Below are positions 1 to 13,100 of a stretch of DNA of 64,000 nt, one piece after another. Origin of the DNA: Ahaetulla prasina (lineage: Eukaryota > Chordata > Lepidosauria > Squamata > Colubridae). The position numbers and the translations under genes were made by a program. The stretch covers positions 53,145,409-53,209,408 of the forward strand of contig NC_080546.1 of NCBI RefSeq assembly GCF_028640845.1, given 5' to 3'. Each line of letters starts with the position of its first letter. Positions within the stretch are counted from its first letter, which is position 1. The notes under the pieces were generated by a model, which was not told the origin of the DNA, made no database searches, and saw only the letters and a list, made by a program, of their open reading frames with translations.

Positions 1-905
1 GAAAAAAATAGTACCCACAGTTCTGGGAAATCCTGTCTCTGAACAAATAAAAATCCCATAGTATTTCATTTCAAAAGTAACAATTACTTCAAAAATCAGA
101 GACCAATTGAGGAGAACAGACACTCAAAATTTCCACAAGCTTGTGTGCTCATTCACTATTATGATTCTTCTAGTCCCTTCTTAGGAAATTCGAGAATAGC
201 TACAGTAATACAACATTCCACAGCCTAGTTCTCTGGAATTTTCCATACAATTTACTCATTCAATTTATTTTAAAAAACCCTTTAAAAGCTGTTCATTTTA
301 ATGTACAAACACCCACACATGTATATCCCAGAAGTTAATCAAATATACAAAAATGTAATGAGTTTTATTATATTTTATGACAATATTTTGTGACAATATC
401 TACCCATTCTCCATATAATAGTCTAAGCTACAATTCTTCCCAAAGTCTGTATGATAAAAATGATAAAGACTGATACAGCATATAAATGAGATTATTGTGT
501 GCCAGATTGCAACAGTTACAATGCCTGCTGTTACCCCAAAGCTCCACTTTTTATAATAAGAAAAAAGTGAAAGTAGTTACCTAGTTTGGAGCTACAAACC
601 TTAGTATTCAATACTGCAAAGATAGGTTTGTGGCAACATAGTAGTTATTTTAATGATAATATATATGGCTGTAATCTTTACATTACATAAATTCAAATTT
701 TATTTCTATTCAGGACTATTACATCTGGGCTGCAAGAATGCCAAATGTAGAAAAAAAATGTGTTGCCATACATGTTGCAGGTCAACACTGATCATTCTAT
801 TCCTGCCTTATTTATTATTTGCTATTACCCCCTTTCCTTTTATTAACACATAGTACTGAAATTAACATTTACAAAGCAAATTTTAAACATAAATGCTGCA
901 GTCCC
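1..905. other. AT-rich non-coding DNA, nothing recognised
   Basis: No open frame longer than about 66 codons and no recognisable repeat terminus was seen. Composition is AT-rich, as in the surrounding intergenic DNA. The short open frames have no family features and are treated as chance. Confidence 0.5.
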
Positions 906-909
906 CATC

Positions 910-1252
910 AATTAAAGAATTCTGACTGGTGGAGTCCAGGAAAAGAATTTTCTCCATCGTTGCCCCTGTCCTTTGGAACATTTTCCAGCAGATATGAAGA
1001 GGACCCCTAGTCTCCTAGTGGTTTGGAAATATCTGAAGACTGCCTAGTCACCTATGGCCTGCAGAGGAGCATACAGCCATAGGGCTGATTAGTGCCCTAA
1101 AGCTGCTCCCTAGCTTATTTTTTATTTTATTCTTGTTTTCAACTGCCTTCTCCTATAATATCTATATATAGATTTTTACACCTATTTGTACACTGCTCAG
1201 ATTTACTCTGTGAGTGAGATTAGTGATTTCTAAGTGCAATATATAAAAAAAA
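910..1252 (+). repeat. Old L2 LINE 3' fragment
   Basis: A stretch near 950-1030 translates to a degraded version of the C-terminal L2 reverse-transcriptase tail (around VAPVLWN). It is followed near 1185-1245 by the ancient L2 3' end: TACACTGCTCAGATTTACTC, then a TGTGAGTGAGAT core, then an AT-rich end. Decay is strong, so this is an old copy unrelated in age to the L2 at 17.8-22.2 kb. The call rests on the order of two weak similarities. Confidence 0.5.
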
Positions 1253-1277
1253 ATAGAATTTTTTTTAGATTTTTTTT

Positions 1278-1720
1278 TTATTGGCCACGTGTTGATTGGA
1301 CACACAAGGAATTTGTCTTGGTGCAGGGGCCGTGGTAGCTCAGGCTGTAGAAGCCTGTTATTAAAACACAGCAGCCTGTAATTACTGCAGGTTCAAGCCC
1401 GGCCCAAGGTTGACTCAGCCTTCCATCCTTTATAAGGTAGGTAAAATGAGGACCCAGATTGTTGGGGGGGCAATAAGTTGACTTTGTAAAAATATACAAA
1501 TAGAATGAGACTATTGCCTTATACACTGTAAGCCGCCCTGAGTCTTCGGAGAAGGGCGGGATATAAATGTAAATTTAAAAAAAAAATGCTCTCATTGTAC
1601 ATAAAACATACCTTCATCAAGGTGCAACACTTACAACACTTAATGATAGTCATAGGGTACAAATATAACACTTAATGATACAACACTTAATGATAGTCAG
1701 AGGCTACAATTAATGTAAAT
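1278..1720 (-). repeat. Rex1/CR1-like LINE 3' tail, interrupted by a SINE
   Basis: The segments 1278-1325 and 1588-1720 match, in order, the uninterrupted tails at 22400-22620 (plus) and 23452-23640 (minus). Shared words are TTGGCCA, GATTGGACACACAAGGAA, TTTGTCTTGGTGCA and TGCTCTCA. The element ends in a poly-T run on the plus strand. Between the two halves lies a foreign SINE, so the LINE tail is the older of the two. Confidence 0.75.
1326..1587 (+). repeat. tRNA-derived SINE with an L2-type 3' end
   Basis: The head has tRNA-like Pol III boxes: box A around GTGGTAGCTCAGGC and box B GGTTCAAGCC near 1390-1400. The tail has CCGCCCTGAGTCTTCGG followed by GAAGGGCGGGATATAAAT, the same motif as the end of the L2 copies in this window, then an A-run. 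A shared 3' end is the usual sign that a SINE is mobilised by the partner LINE. It is not a functional tRNA gene, because the cloverleaf cannot be closed. It lies inside a Rex1-like LINE tail. Confidence 0.75.
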
Positions 1721-3105
1721 ATAAATATAATATAAATGAATAAGAAATACTAGAGATGAAGGTAAGCAAAGGATGACAAGGAAAAACAATATAATACTGA
1801 TCTTTCACATATTTATTGATAATTTATCATGCTGTTATAATATTATTATACTGTTACAGCTATACATAAATACATAACTAGAATTGAGAGAAGTGAAGGC
1901 AAAGACTGAGAAATAGTGAACAAAAGAAATTATAGGCAGGAGATTTTTAAAAATCTAGCTAAACATAGACTATACTGATACTGTTCAGTATATTCCCCAT
2001 AACTTGCATCTTTGTAAGCCATTCTTCCTTACAGGGATACCCGTGGGGAGAGGTTAAAAAAGTCAAGGAGGCAGCATCCCTTTATATATATATCACAATG
2101 CAAGTAGAAAATATATGTGGACTTCAGTCATGTGGTTATGGCCACTCTTGACTTATTAATAGTGCCCTTGTTCACTTTCATCTTGCCCATACAACCATTT
2201 TGTACATTTCTCTTTCTTAATTTTCTTTCTTTCTATGCTCCATCTGTGTGACTTCTTTCTAGATTGCCCTTCTGTCCTCTTTCTTTATGAATTACTCCTT
2301 CGTACATTTTGTGTAATTGGGTCCTCATTCATTCTGTGTGACTTTTGACCTCACATTTGAATTAAATCTACATTTGTGCATCAATCATTCTCCACCCTAT
2401 CTCTTTATTAAGACATTTCTTTATTTCTTTATTTTACTACATACACCCCATTCCACTGTGTTCAGGTTACTTTTTTGTTTATACTATCATACACAATCTT
2501 CACTTCCATATAACAAAGTGGGCAGAATCAAGCAAAAGACATTTTCACTTCTTTTAATATACATTATATCTTGTCAAGAAATCATTGGCACGGTTTCCTA
2601 ATCAATAGGTCAAAATGATCAAATGTATGTTAAATTATTACAGCACAAGCATCTTTCATATTTACATTGCGATATCTTGTTTTGTGACATCAAAATCCAT
2701 ATTTCATCATTTGCCACTCCCCCAAAGCCTATGCACAATAGAGTACAAGCTATGTACTGTCTTTCTACCAATATCTGCTAAGTTGTCCATCTGTTTTTTT
2801 AATAAGTCTACTAATCAGTATCTTATTTATTTTCATCACCACACTAAATAGAGAAAAATACAAAAAAAGAAACAATGGATAATAATAGATATATTAAATA
2901 ATGATATACTGAAGCTTTTTTATTTAACTAAAGTGTTCCAATAATGTATCAGTATCTTCCATCTTATTTCTGAAAGAAATCGGGGAATATAATTTTCTTT
3001 CTTTTCTTCAGTATGATCAGTAATGCACAAATTGTTTCCCATAATCTCTGTAATCTTATTTTATCAAAAGTAAGTTCCCAATTTCTACTTTTTGCCTTTT
3101 GCACT
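1721..3105. other. AT-rich non-coding DNA, nothing recognised
   Basis: A pyrimidine-rich stretch from about 2200 to 2480 gives some open frames on the plus strand (78-94 codons), rich in F, L, S, H and Y. Such frames are expected from low-complexity CT-rich DNA, and no domain is visible. Confidence 0.5.
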
Positions 3106-3224
3106 TGTGTTAAAAGCATAGAGGCACTTCTGGGTTGAAAAGATTAAGTGGTGACATCACTGTTGCCCGGGCGATGTCCAGTTGGGGGCTCTTTTCATGT
3201 CCCCTGCAGGAGCTGGAGCAAAGG

Positions 3225-4095
3225 ATGAAAAGCTGGCAGGAATAGCCAACACTCCAGAAGATAGGCTCAAGATACAGATCTTGACAGACTTGAACATTGG
3301 GCACTATCTAACAAAATGAAATTCAACAGTGAAAAAAGTAAGGTTCTACATTTAGGCCAAAAAAACAAAATGCACAGGTACCGTATATGTGGTACCTTGC
3401 TCAATAGTAGTATCTGTGAGAGGGATCTTGGAGTCCTATTGGACAACCATTTAGATATGAGCCAGCAGTGTGCAGCAGCTGCCAAAAAAGCCAGCACAGT
3501 TCTGGGCTGCATAAACAGAGGGATAGACTTAAGATCTTGTGAAGTGTTAATACCACTTTAATAATGCCTTGGTGAGGCCACACTTGGAATATTGCATTCA
3601 GTTTTGGTCACCATGATGTAAAAAGGATGTTGAGACTCTAGAAAGAGACTCTAGAGAAGAGCAACAAAGATGATTAGGGGACTGGAGGCTAAAACATATG
3701 AAGAACGGTTGCAGGAACTCAGTATGCCTGGTTTAATGAAAAGAAGGACTAGGGGAGACATGATAGCAGTGTTCCAATATCTCAGGGGTTGCCACAAAGA
3801 AGAGGGAGTCAAACTATTCTCCAATGCACCTGGGGGTAGAACAAGAAGCAATGGGTGGAAACTAATCAAGAGAGAAGCAACCTAGAACTAAGGAGAAATT
3901 TCCTGACAGTTAGAACAATTAATCAGTGGAATAACTTGCCTGCAGAAGTTGTAATTGCTCCAACACTGGAAATTTTTAAGAAAATGCTGGATAGCCATTT
4001 GTCTGAAATGGTGTAGAGTTTCCTGCCTGGGCAGGGGGTTGGACTGGAAGATCTCTAAGGCCCCTTCCAACTTGATATTATTATTATTAACTCAC
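3225..4095 (+). repeat. CR1 LINE, 5'-truncated 3' part with frameshifts
   Basis: Frames around 3316-3561 and 3670-3885 translate to the C-terminal part of a CR1 reverse transcriptase (KSKVLHLG, then RDLGVLLDNHLDMS, a later GLEAKTYEERLQEL, RTRGDMIAVFQYL). At 4023-4080 stands the classic CR1 3' end: CTGGGCAGGGGGTTGGACTG, then GATCTCTAAGG and CCCCTTCCAACTTGAT, with a short ATT repeat tail. Catalytic motifs lie upstream of the truncation and are absent. Stops and a frame change near 3560-3670 show a dead copy. Confidence 0.85.
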
Positions 4096-5500
4096 CCTGC
4101 CCCATGAACCTCCAATGTTCTAACGAGGAGAGCCACCATGCTGTTTACTTTTTGTCTTAATGAAGTACAAATTAGGTATAGTTCAAAAACATAGGAATAG
4201 CTTTGTTCTTTAGATAGGAGATTTTATCATTTTTTTCTTCAAATAGTGCAATGAAGTAATATTGCTCAGGAGTGAAGATTTTTATGATCAAGATTTTTAT
4301 TTTTATTTTTTTCCAAATCTTATGATATACACTGCCTTATTGAAGTCTGCTAGTGATCCGCTAATCTTCCAGTCAGAGCTGAAGTAGTTGAAATGGACCT
4401 GATGGATCAACAAATGGGGCTCTACACTTTGTTCAGTGCAACAGATAACTTAATCAGTATAGAAAGATTACATGAGTCTGTTTGTTAACGTACAGTAGAA
4501 GAACAAAAAGTAAAGAATAATAGAAAGTGAAGGAAGTTAAGGGACATTGTCCAGAGAATGTCAAGCAATCTAAATCTTTTTAAAGCTTTTCATACAAATT
4601 TTATACAACATACCAGTTTAATTTAATACACCACATTTTAATTATCATTATTTCATGAGACTACCCACCATATATAATAGAAAAAGCAGAGGGAAAATTC
4701 CTGTTAGCTAATTCTGGTTTCCAAATACTGAATTTGCCCTACTGTGTAAAGAAATAAATTTATTTTAGCATGAAAAAGTAACATTTTCTCCAAGTAATAC
4801 ACATTCTAATCCAAAGAATCTTTGTAATTATATGCATGATCTGTAAAATAAATAATGCAGGCTCAGTGCAGATATCTCATTTACTATTTTCTTTTCTTGC
4901 AATTAATTATATGATTTACAATTTCCATATCTGAATAAGAAAAAAATTTACATTAATTCCTCTACTAGCTTCAAAAAATCAGGATAGGGTCTGGCATGCA
5001 TGTTCTATGAATCAATTCAATATCTAAAATTTATTTTTTCTATAAAAGAATCCTCTGTATTGGAGTCCAACTGAATTAAGAATGTAATTTTCAAGTAGTA
5101 CTGGGGAAGAATTAAGAGAACGGATTGATAACACAGGCACCAATAAATATATAAATAGAAGTCTTCATTTGATATTTTAAAAAATTCCTATAGACATTTA
5201 ATGTATATATCAAGGTAAAACTTTCAGTAATTACATGGACACATACATATAGTTTTCTTGGAATCAATACTGATGTTTTGCAGACTACAACTTTTTTTCA
5301 GGTTATTTGGTTTTTATCAGCTCAGCTATTTATTTTACAGCATTTGTAGTTAATCAATCATCAATCAACCATACAAGCCATAATTTCAGTCATGAACTTT
5401 TAAGGAGAGTAATTATCATATTATCTTACTTTCAAGAGGAAATGATAAACCCATCCTTTGCATCATAAAGATGCATGATATCACTATTTGATGGATTTTA
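4096..5500. other. AT-rich intergenic DNA, nothing recognised
   Basis: No coding frame, RNA gene or repeat terminus could be identified by eye. Confidence 0.45.
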
Positions 5501-5576
5501 CTGAGTTCAGAAGCTAAGCAGAATCAGTTAATACTTGAAAGGGAAATCTCCAGGTAATATCATGGCTTTAGGCTAG
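5501..5576 (+). repeat. 5S rRNA-like segment (5S-derived SINE head or 5S pseudogene)
   Basis: The words TTCAGAAGCTAAGCAGAATC, then TTAATACTTGAAAGGGAAAT, CTCCAGGTAATA and TTTAGGCT follow the order and spacing of the 3' two thirds of eukaryotic 5S rRNA (GGAAGCTAAGCAGGGTC, TTAGTACTTGGATGGGAGAC, the terminal TGTAGGCT). This is the part that holds the internal Pol III control region. About a quarter of the bases differ and the 5' third is not recognisable, so it is not a functional 5S gene. A 5S-headed SINE such as the SINE3 or AmnSINE groups is one possible source. Confidence 0.45.
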
Positions 5577-5632
5577 AATAATTTCTCTGTCTTCAGGAAC
5601 AATGTCAAGCTCCTTCCATACTATTAGCCAGA

Positions 5633-5816
5633 TAGTTAAATGAAAATGTCCATGAAACTGATACTGTATTAAAAAGGAGTCTTCTTCAAGATGAACTTAA
5701 CTTTTGCCAGTTTCATGGACATTTTCATTTAGCTATTTTTTTTTGGAAAACTGATACTGTATTAGAAAGGAGTCTTCTTCAAGATGAACTTAACTTTTGC
5801 CAGTTTTCCAAAAAAA
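5633..5816. repeat. Double hairpin: two near-identical 47-nt loops on different stems
   Basis: Hairpin 1 has arms 5633-5660 and 5708-5735 (28 nt, one mismatch) around loop 5661-5707. Hairpin 2 has arms 5738-5753 and 5801-5816 (16 nt, perfect) around loop 5754-5800. The two loops differ at one base only (A against G). Apart from the innermost ...AAACTG / CAGTTT, the stems are unrelated in sequence. See the finding for interpretation. Confidence 0.85.
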
Positions 5817-5819
5817 TCA

Positions 5820-7070
5820 GGAACTTAAAGATAGGGACAGAAGATTAATAAAGTCTATGTCTTCTCTCTTCAATTGTCCCCATTTCAATCATATAAGCCA
5901 TGCTAAGGGAGCTTCAGCAAAAGCAGTGAGTGGGAGACTTTGTGCATCTAAGTCCATCGCTCTCTCCCCTTTTTTTTCTCAATGCAAGGAACTCATGTTC
6001 TGCGAGTAGAAGATAATGGGGATGCGAGACTTCCTGTTCATTCAAGAGAACCTTAGGGACATCTGTGTTTATAGCCAAGGAAAGGAATTCTGTTAAGTAT
6101 ACTGGAATGTCTCATATGTAAAGCTGCAACCATGAGAGACTGGATTAAATCCTCTGCTGTTCCCTTTTATTTCCACTGTAGCATTAAGAATTCAGTATTA
6201 CTATGCACTGCACAGGCAGAATAATATATGTTAAAAGTGTCTGCAGCAGTGCCTTAAGATACATTAGATTTTTTTCCCCAATAGGAATGGTTCTTTAATC
6301 TACTGCTTTTGAACATTGTTTAAAATTATAGCACTTATATTGCACACAATTTTTGCTTTTTACCATTTATGCAATAAATATAATTATTTGCAGGAAAAAC
6401 TTGTCAAATACACTTAATATTCCCACTGAATAAACCCTTAGGTAATAGATCCCAGAATAGCAGTTATATCTTGAGAGTTTATATTTTGTTATTGTTTTCT
6501 TCAGGGAAAACCTTAATAATATTTAGTAGTATTTTTTCTCTTGAAAAGCACTTTCCAGAACTGTTGCTAATTAAAACCTTTATATCTTTTAGACAGTAAG
6601 AGTGGCTTTTCAAACCTGAAACTATTATGTAACTTACTTTATTAGGGGTTCAGTTGCAAAGCTAGATGAACCTGTGATTTAATAATTGACACTCACTGAT
6701 TACATTTCCCCCATTTCAAGGAGTTTGCAAACGTTAATTAACTAATTAATCCTTGAAGGACTCCTATAATTTAGATAAGTACATCCCCACACATTTCCCT
6801 GTAATTTAGGTAAATAAGTATTGTCTCATGCATTTTATAGAGAAAACAATTAAATAGGCACAAGGAGAAGAAGGGAGACCAGGACCAAGTCATTATTCTA
6901 ATAAGTGGCTTATATTTTGATTATCTAATTACAATGCAAGATCTTTATCTTATGTTCTTTATAAAATAGAATCTAACAAATTCTCTAGTGGCTTGATAGC
7001 AGTTTCTAATTTAGTAAAATTTGGCTTATGAATTTAAAAGTATTTCCTAACAAATTTAAAATGAAAAAAC
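5820..7070. other. AT-rich intergenic DNA, nothing recognised
   Basis: Only short chance frames were seen, and no repeat termini. Confidence 0.45.
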
Positions 7071-7074
7071 AGAA

Positions 7075-7077
<3 letters not shown>

Positions 7078-7158
<81 letters not shown>
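7078..7158. repeat. (TA)n microsatellite
   Basis: About 40 uninterrupted TA dinucleotides. The long YI-repeat open frames across it on both strands are artefacts of the repeat. Confidence 0.98.
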
Positions 7159-7159
<1 letters not shown>

Positions 7160-7163
<4 letters not shown>

Positions 7164-10100
7164 ATGAATACTTCATAGAGTTTACTGGTTGGTTCATCAT
7201 AAATAATAACTGCAGTAGTTTCTTTTTTTATACATGTAATATGGACAATTCATCCAAAATGCACAAATATTCACCACTGCAGGCTCGGCTAGTACAAGTT
7301 GTCCACTGTGCACAAAACTATTGCTTTCTTAGAATTCAGGGCTGAATATGTTGTCCCATAACACAACCTATGGAGACACTGTGATAAATTACTTGAACAG
7401 GAATCAGCTATGAACCATCCTATCAGGTAGCCTGAGTATTGCCATGGGCTTCCTAGTAGGCACAGTGATGAGAACTTTTTGAAATGTGGTATTTTGGAAT
7501 CAGTTCTCTCTCTGGAAGAATAGCTATTTATATATTAAGCATAGATTGAGACAGTTTCATATTCTACTGTCATAGATTTATTGTTCTCATTGTGTTTTTT
7601 TTAGCAGACAGTATTTTAAAATGTTTGTATGGTCTTAAAATGCAATATGCCTCCAAAATTGCTATTCTATCTTTCATAACCACAGTTAAGCAATTTGGAA
7701 ACCATTCTAGCTACAAAATTTGATGGCCCTTCTAAATTGAAGTGGTTCCTCCCCCTTTTTAAAATAAGCAATAAAATAGAGGTGTTTAACCTTTGTCGAC
7801 CTTTTATACAAACAAAGTAACACCAAATTGAAAAACACTCTCCATATTCGTGGCCTACTCTCCCCGTAATGTTACTACATCACTACCAAGACCTGTGCAA
7901 TTTGTATCAGCTAAAAAAGAAAAAAAACAATGTCGTTTCCAGCCACGAAAGGATGTCTGTCTTTGTTCAGAGTACAGGCATGGACACATAAACAGAAATG
8001 ACATGATTTCCCACCAAAAAAAGATAAGAGAGAAGCTATAGTTCTTGCCTTCTAAAATCATCACAGCAATTGGTTGCTCTTAAAGCCATCAGCTGTACTC
8101 TATAAAATAAAATAGAGCAGCTTTGTAAAGACTACAAACAAATTCAAGGCTTTGAATAGGAATGACCAAACAATATACTGAAAAGGGAAACTTGCTTACA
8201 GGAAGAGGGTAAAATCATCAACTTGGAAGAGATTCTGAAAGATCACACATTCTGGTTCTGAACTCCATAATTGTACTTCATGATTATTTTTTTTCAGAAT
8301 GCACGGCATCTACACTTTTCCAGTTAGTATATGAAACATTGATTCCTTCAGTTCTCTGGCAGTCAAAATGCAAATTTACGTCTGTAGTCTTACAGAATAT
8401 CTCTTGAAGAATCTTTGTATCATGACTCTCATGATTTTAAAACATTTTAATAATGGAATATATTTTTTAAATCATTGAGAAATGATTCAGCTTAATCCCT
8501 AAAGTTGCAGGATTTTTCTTTTAGATTGAAGATTTGATTACAGATGGGCTCTTGAAGTTCACCTGAAACAGATCAGACTGATCAAAAACCTAATTGTTTC
8601 TACATTTTTATACATTACATAATTGGCTTCATTTTAGCTTTAAATTCAGTCTTTAAATTGTCAGTTTGAATAATATGCCATAACAGCATTAGTTTAAATT
8701 TACACCACATCTTTCTTCCAGTTAATTTCTTCCAGTTGATTTTCCCTATTAGAGTCACCTTATCAGTGAAATAGGCAGCATATAAAATAAGTAAGTAAAT
8801 AAGTAACGTAAGTTGGACTGAGAATGATTAGCACAATCTAATTCCTCAAAACTCTAGAAACTCATTTAGTGAGTTTCTATGGTTGAGTAAGATGTTCCTA
8901 GTCCAACATCTTACTCCCTATTTTTTATTGGTGGACATTACATAAATATCTTAAAATATTTAAGTAATATATATTTTGAAAAGCTACATTGGATCATCAC
9001 AGAGTAGTACTTAGCTCTGGAAATCAGGGCTGCAGGCAACACTGAGAAGTTGAAAAATATCCAGGAAGAAAAGTACTGATAAATCACATTGACACTACTT
9101 CCATATTGTTGCTAAAAAAAAACTTTTAAAATATTCACGAGTTCAGCTTAACTTGAAGAAGGCTTTACTTTTATTTTCTATTACCCTTTAGGTGTTTTTT
9201 TTCTGGAAGATTTATTGAAATAAATAAATAAGGTATGGAAGATGCAGACTTAAGTTCATTCTCAGACACAAAAGCTCATTCAGGGATAATCACTCTCAGT
9301 TCAACTTACTTCACCACAGAAAAACTTGAGAGAAATACTGTGTAAACCATCTTTGGCTCCTACATGTACATGTTAAAATTAAATGAATAGATAATATTCT
9401 GTTTTGTGGTTAACCATGTCAACACAAATAGAATTGGCCCTTTTGTTGCCATGAAGACGGAAAAACCCTGATACCTGTAACCCACCCATTCTCCCCCAAA
9501 AAAAATCTAGATTCAAAACATTATGAAAAGAACATGGAGCTCCTAAGGTTTAAAAGAAAATAATTCTTGCAGATTATGGAAAGAAAAAAAGCCATGATTT
9601 AGTTTGCGTCATCAGAATTTAGGACCAATGGAAAAGAACAGACTTCATGATTTTGTATCCTGCCTTCCAAATTCAATTTCTCTATAGACCTGAGCAGATT
9701 TTGGGAAGAATAATTTGTTCTTTTATTGTATTTATAATTAGCCTTCTGCAAGGATAAATACTCTTTTTCTTTCAGCAGTGATGCACTGACTCTTTCATTA
9801 TAGCAAAAATCCATGACCCCCAGTGTTTGACTGTAAACAATGGTAGTTACTGGCCTCATTAGGCAACTAGCAGATGGCTTATGAAGTTCTCATTGGAGCT
9901 TTTATCCATTTGTGATTTGTCATGTGCAAATGTTTGCCTTTTCTACAGAATGAAGCCATGCCAAATGGGACTCTTGTTTTCCCATTTTATTAGTGTTAAT
10001 ATTTTCAGTTCATAAATGTGGAAGGATTTTTTTTTTTGGAATTATATATTCAATCTGCTCCTGTTCCATCAGGTGAACTCTAGTCAAGGCTTTAAGGATG

Positions 10101-13100
10101 TCACTTTGAAAGATATGAATAGAATATTGGCCAGAATGTTCCCAAACTACAGGCATTCCATTCAGAGGGATTTGATTCCAAATTCCAGTCCCCATAAGCT
10201 CCAGGCTTGTTTAGATCCTTCCCAAACTTTGCATACTTGCCAGTACTTTCTCCTCTGTGTGGCTATTATGTCAATCTTACAGCACTGGGGCCATTATTTT
10301 TGCAGAGATAAATGCAATTACTTGTTATTGATACTCTCAGATCTTTCTACTGCCGATAATTAGGTGTTAATAGCACTATTCCATTAAAATTGCATTTAGT
10401 TTGTTACTTATTGGTTAAGACTGCTTTAGTTTTCTACTTGATATACATTTCATGCTCCCCCCTCCTGCCCCAGCTTTTTCTTCATTTTCTTTTTTTTTTG
10501 TCATGGCCAGTAGCAATATCCACCATCTGGCAGCCATCATCTTTATTTTCTTTGGAATGTTTCTGTACTCAAAAGAATAATGGTCCCTCCATTATTTGAT
10601 TTAATTCCACTCCAACCCTATCTTCTTTACACATCTTTAAATGGTACAATCTGAATCAGCTGCTTTGCCACAGATTTTCTACATATCAGTATTAAAGTGC
10701 TGCTGATCAATGTAGGGAGATTGCATTTTAAACCCCTATTCTGTCTTAACAATGAAATAGGGGTTCTGTCCAAAACACAAGTACCCTACATAGGGTAGGG
10801 CATTAGTGGCATTAGTGAATTGGCAGTAAAAGAGACATGTTCACTTTGGGTCAGGTTGGATGAATGGAGAAGCTCTTATTGCTGCTTTTGAGTTTTAAGA
10901 TGCTAGCAATATAATAGATGCCTTCATTTAAGCTTCCCCAATTCTTTGGTTTATGACTATGATACAATGGAATAATTATTCTCCCTAGACAGCATTCAGA
11001 GGTTTAATAATTTCAGCGTCCAAAGAGTCAAGACTTGGTTGCTTTCCCTGTTATTATTTTCCTGTTTGTAAATGAAACACAAGTGGCCAATAGTAGCTAT
11101 TATTAATTCAGAATAATATATAAACACAGACACCATAATGCAATCATCTTTGCAGATATAATAACTTGCCGATGGGGAGTTTAGGAGAGTGGGAAAAGTT
11201 TTTCAGAAAAGAAAATGACTCTACTAGGACTTTCATAGGGAAAATGGAAAGGACTCTTGAGTCACAAGCAGTCTGCTATCTGCAACTCACCATGGAGTTG
11301 TAGTTTTAATTTGCTCCAGTACCCTGTGCGATACTACAATATGGTTATTGCAGAGAACAAATATACCACTATCATGGAACACTATGTATTTCCAGTATTC
11401 AAACTTTTCTGTTACTATTAATTTGACCAAGGTTTTCATAAATGGGTTACAAATATTTGGATGACAAACAGTGAGGAGCAAAAAAATATGATAGGCTAAT
11501 TTTGACTAACAGAAAAGCTTGCCAAATAGATAATATCTATCTGCCACCTACCAGTATCTTGCTAATAATGTAGAATATGCGTGAGTGTATTTTGTCTAAG
11601 TCTTTATCCCAAAAAAGATACTGTATTAAACCAGTATCTGTTTGTAAGCTTAATAGAATTCTTTGGGTTCTGGTTTTGATTTTTTAAAAAATAAATAAAA
11701 GGAATATTTTCACCAGTGGGACTGAGGCCAATAAAAGTCATAATCCTTCCTACTTCATTCTTCTCCAGAGTCTCATATGCCTTTGATATTATACTGTGCT
11801 TTTATGTTTTATTCTCTGTTTTAAATTTTAACACTCCGCACTGAGATTGCTCTTGTGAGACACCATTGTCTCTTTTAAAAATGCCATTACTTTCTGTAGA
11901 ATGTATTTTCTGTTTTTATCTTCACCTGCTTTTATTAGAACTAAATTTGCATTCAAAAAGATCTTTGTTTCTTAAGAGCACATCTGTTCCTTCTCCTTAT
12001 TGCTCACCTGAAAATATACCATTCTGCTTGTGACAAGTTCAGAAGCAGATGAGCTCCTAAGAAACAAAGATTCCACTTTCATGTAAATGTCCAATTAATT
12101 AAAAGCCAAGGGGAGGGGAGAGGAGAAAAAAAATCATAAAATGTGATGTCAGCAAAATTTTAATCATGCAGTGCAACCATATCCGTGTCTTAGCACCTAT
12201 CCAAGGGAGACAGGATTTCCGTAGTCCTAAATTCTCTTCTCCTGGCAATCCTACACGAACAGAAAAATTATGCTTGTGTTGCAGTTCATTTCTGCTGATA
12301 TGAAGTGCTCATCAGTGTTTAAAACAGGTGGCTTAACTTTTAAGTACTCCCACTGAAGTTACTGCTGTATCTCAGATCATTTTTCCAGATGCTTCTATCC
12401 CAACACAGCCCAAAGACCCACAGGATTCCACTGACCCCAAAGCCAATCATGGCTCAGCACCAAGAACACTTTTAAAACCAAGTAAGAGATCTTTAGTTGA
12501 ATGGGGCAACATCATTCTGCTCCTGTGCATTTGAACTCCTAACATGGAAGTAGAGAGTGATGGGACAAATGTTAACCAAAGAATAAATGCCATATGTATG
12601 TATATAACATTAAAAGTCTTTAGCAGTGCTTATATGAAGACAGCTATGATGGCACTAGTAATAATTGGTACCTCACAACTTGATTCTGTTAACAGGCTCC
12701 CCAGTCTCAAGGAAATTGTGATTTAATGCTCCCTCTTATTCTTTTAAATAATAATATTAATGATTTATTTGTTGAATGTTTTTTAAGATTGTCCTTTTAT
12801 AGGTTTTTTTTATTGTATGCTGCCCAGTCATGTTGTGTGAAATGGATGACTACACAGAGAGAGAAAGAGAGAGAGAGTAGACTATTTGGAGAAGAAGGAA
12901 GACTTTAAACTGAATATCAATCTAGAGTTATGGGAATTATTGAACCATACACTCATTTTTTCCAAATTTATAGAATCATATTTAAGACTGAAGTATATTT
13001 CATTTGTTTAAACACAGTTGGATCACAAGATGAGAATTCTTTTTCATTGAGATTTGTGATGCACTGAATTTATGAAGGAACTTAATTTGAAATTACTATC

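Noticed and set aside
1327..1400. Possible tRNA gene (boxes A and B present)
   Set aside because: The acceptor and anticodon stems do not close, and the sequence continues into an L2-type tail: a SINE head.
7006..7345. Open frames of YI repeats on both strands
   Set aside because: Direct translation of the (TA)n microsatellite.
10016..10363. 115-codon plus-strand frame in AT-rich DNA
   Set aside because: No recognisable domain, no splice or promoter context, and composition as in the surroundings.
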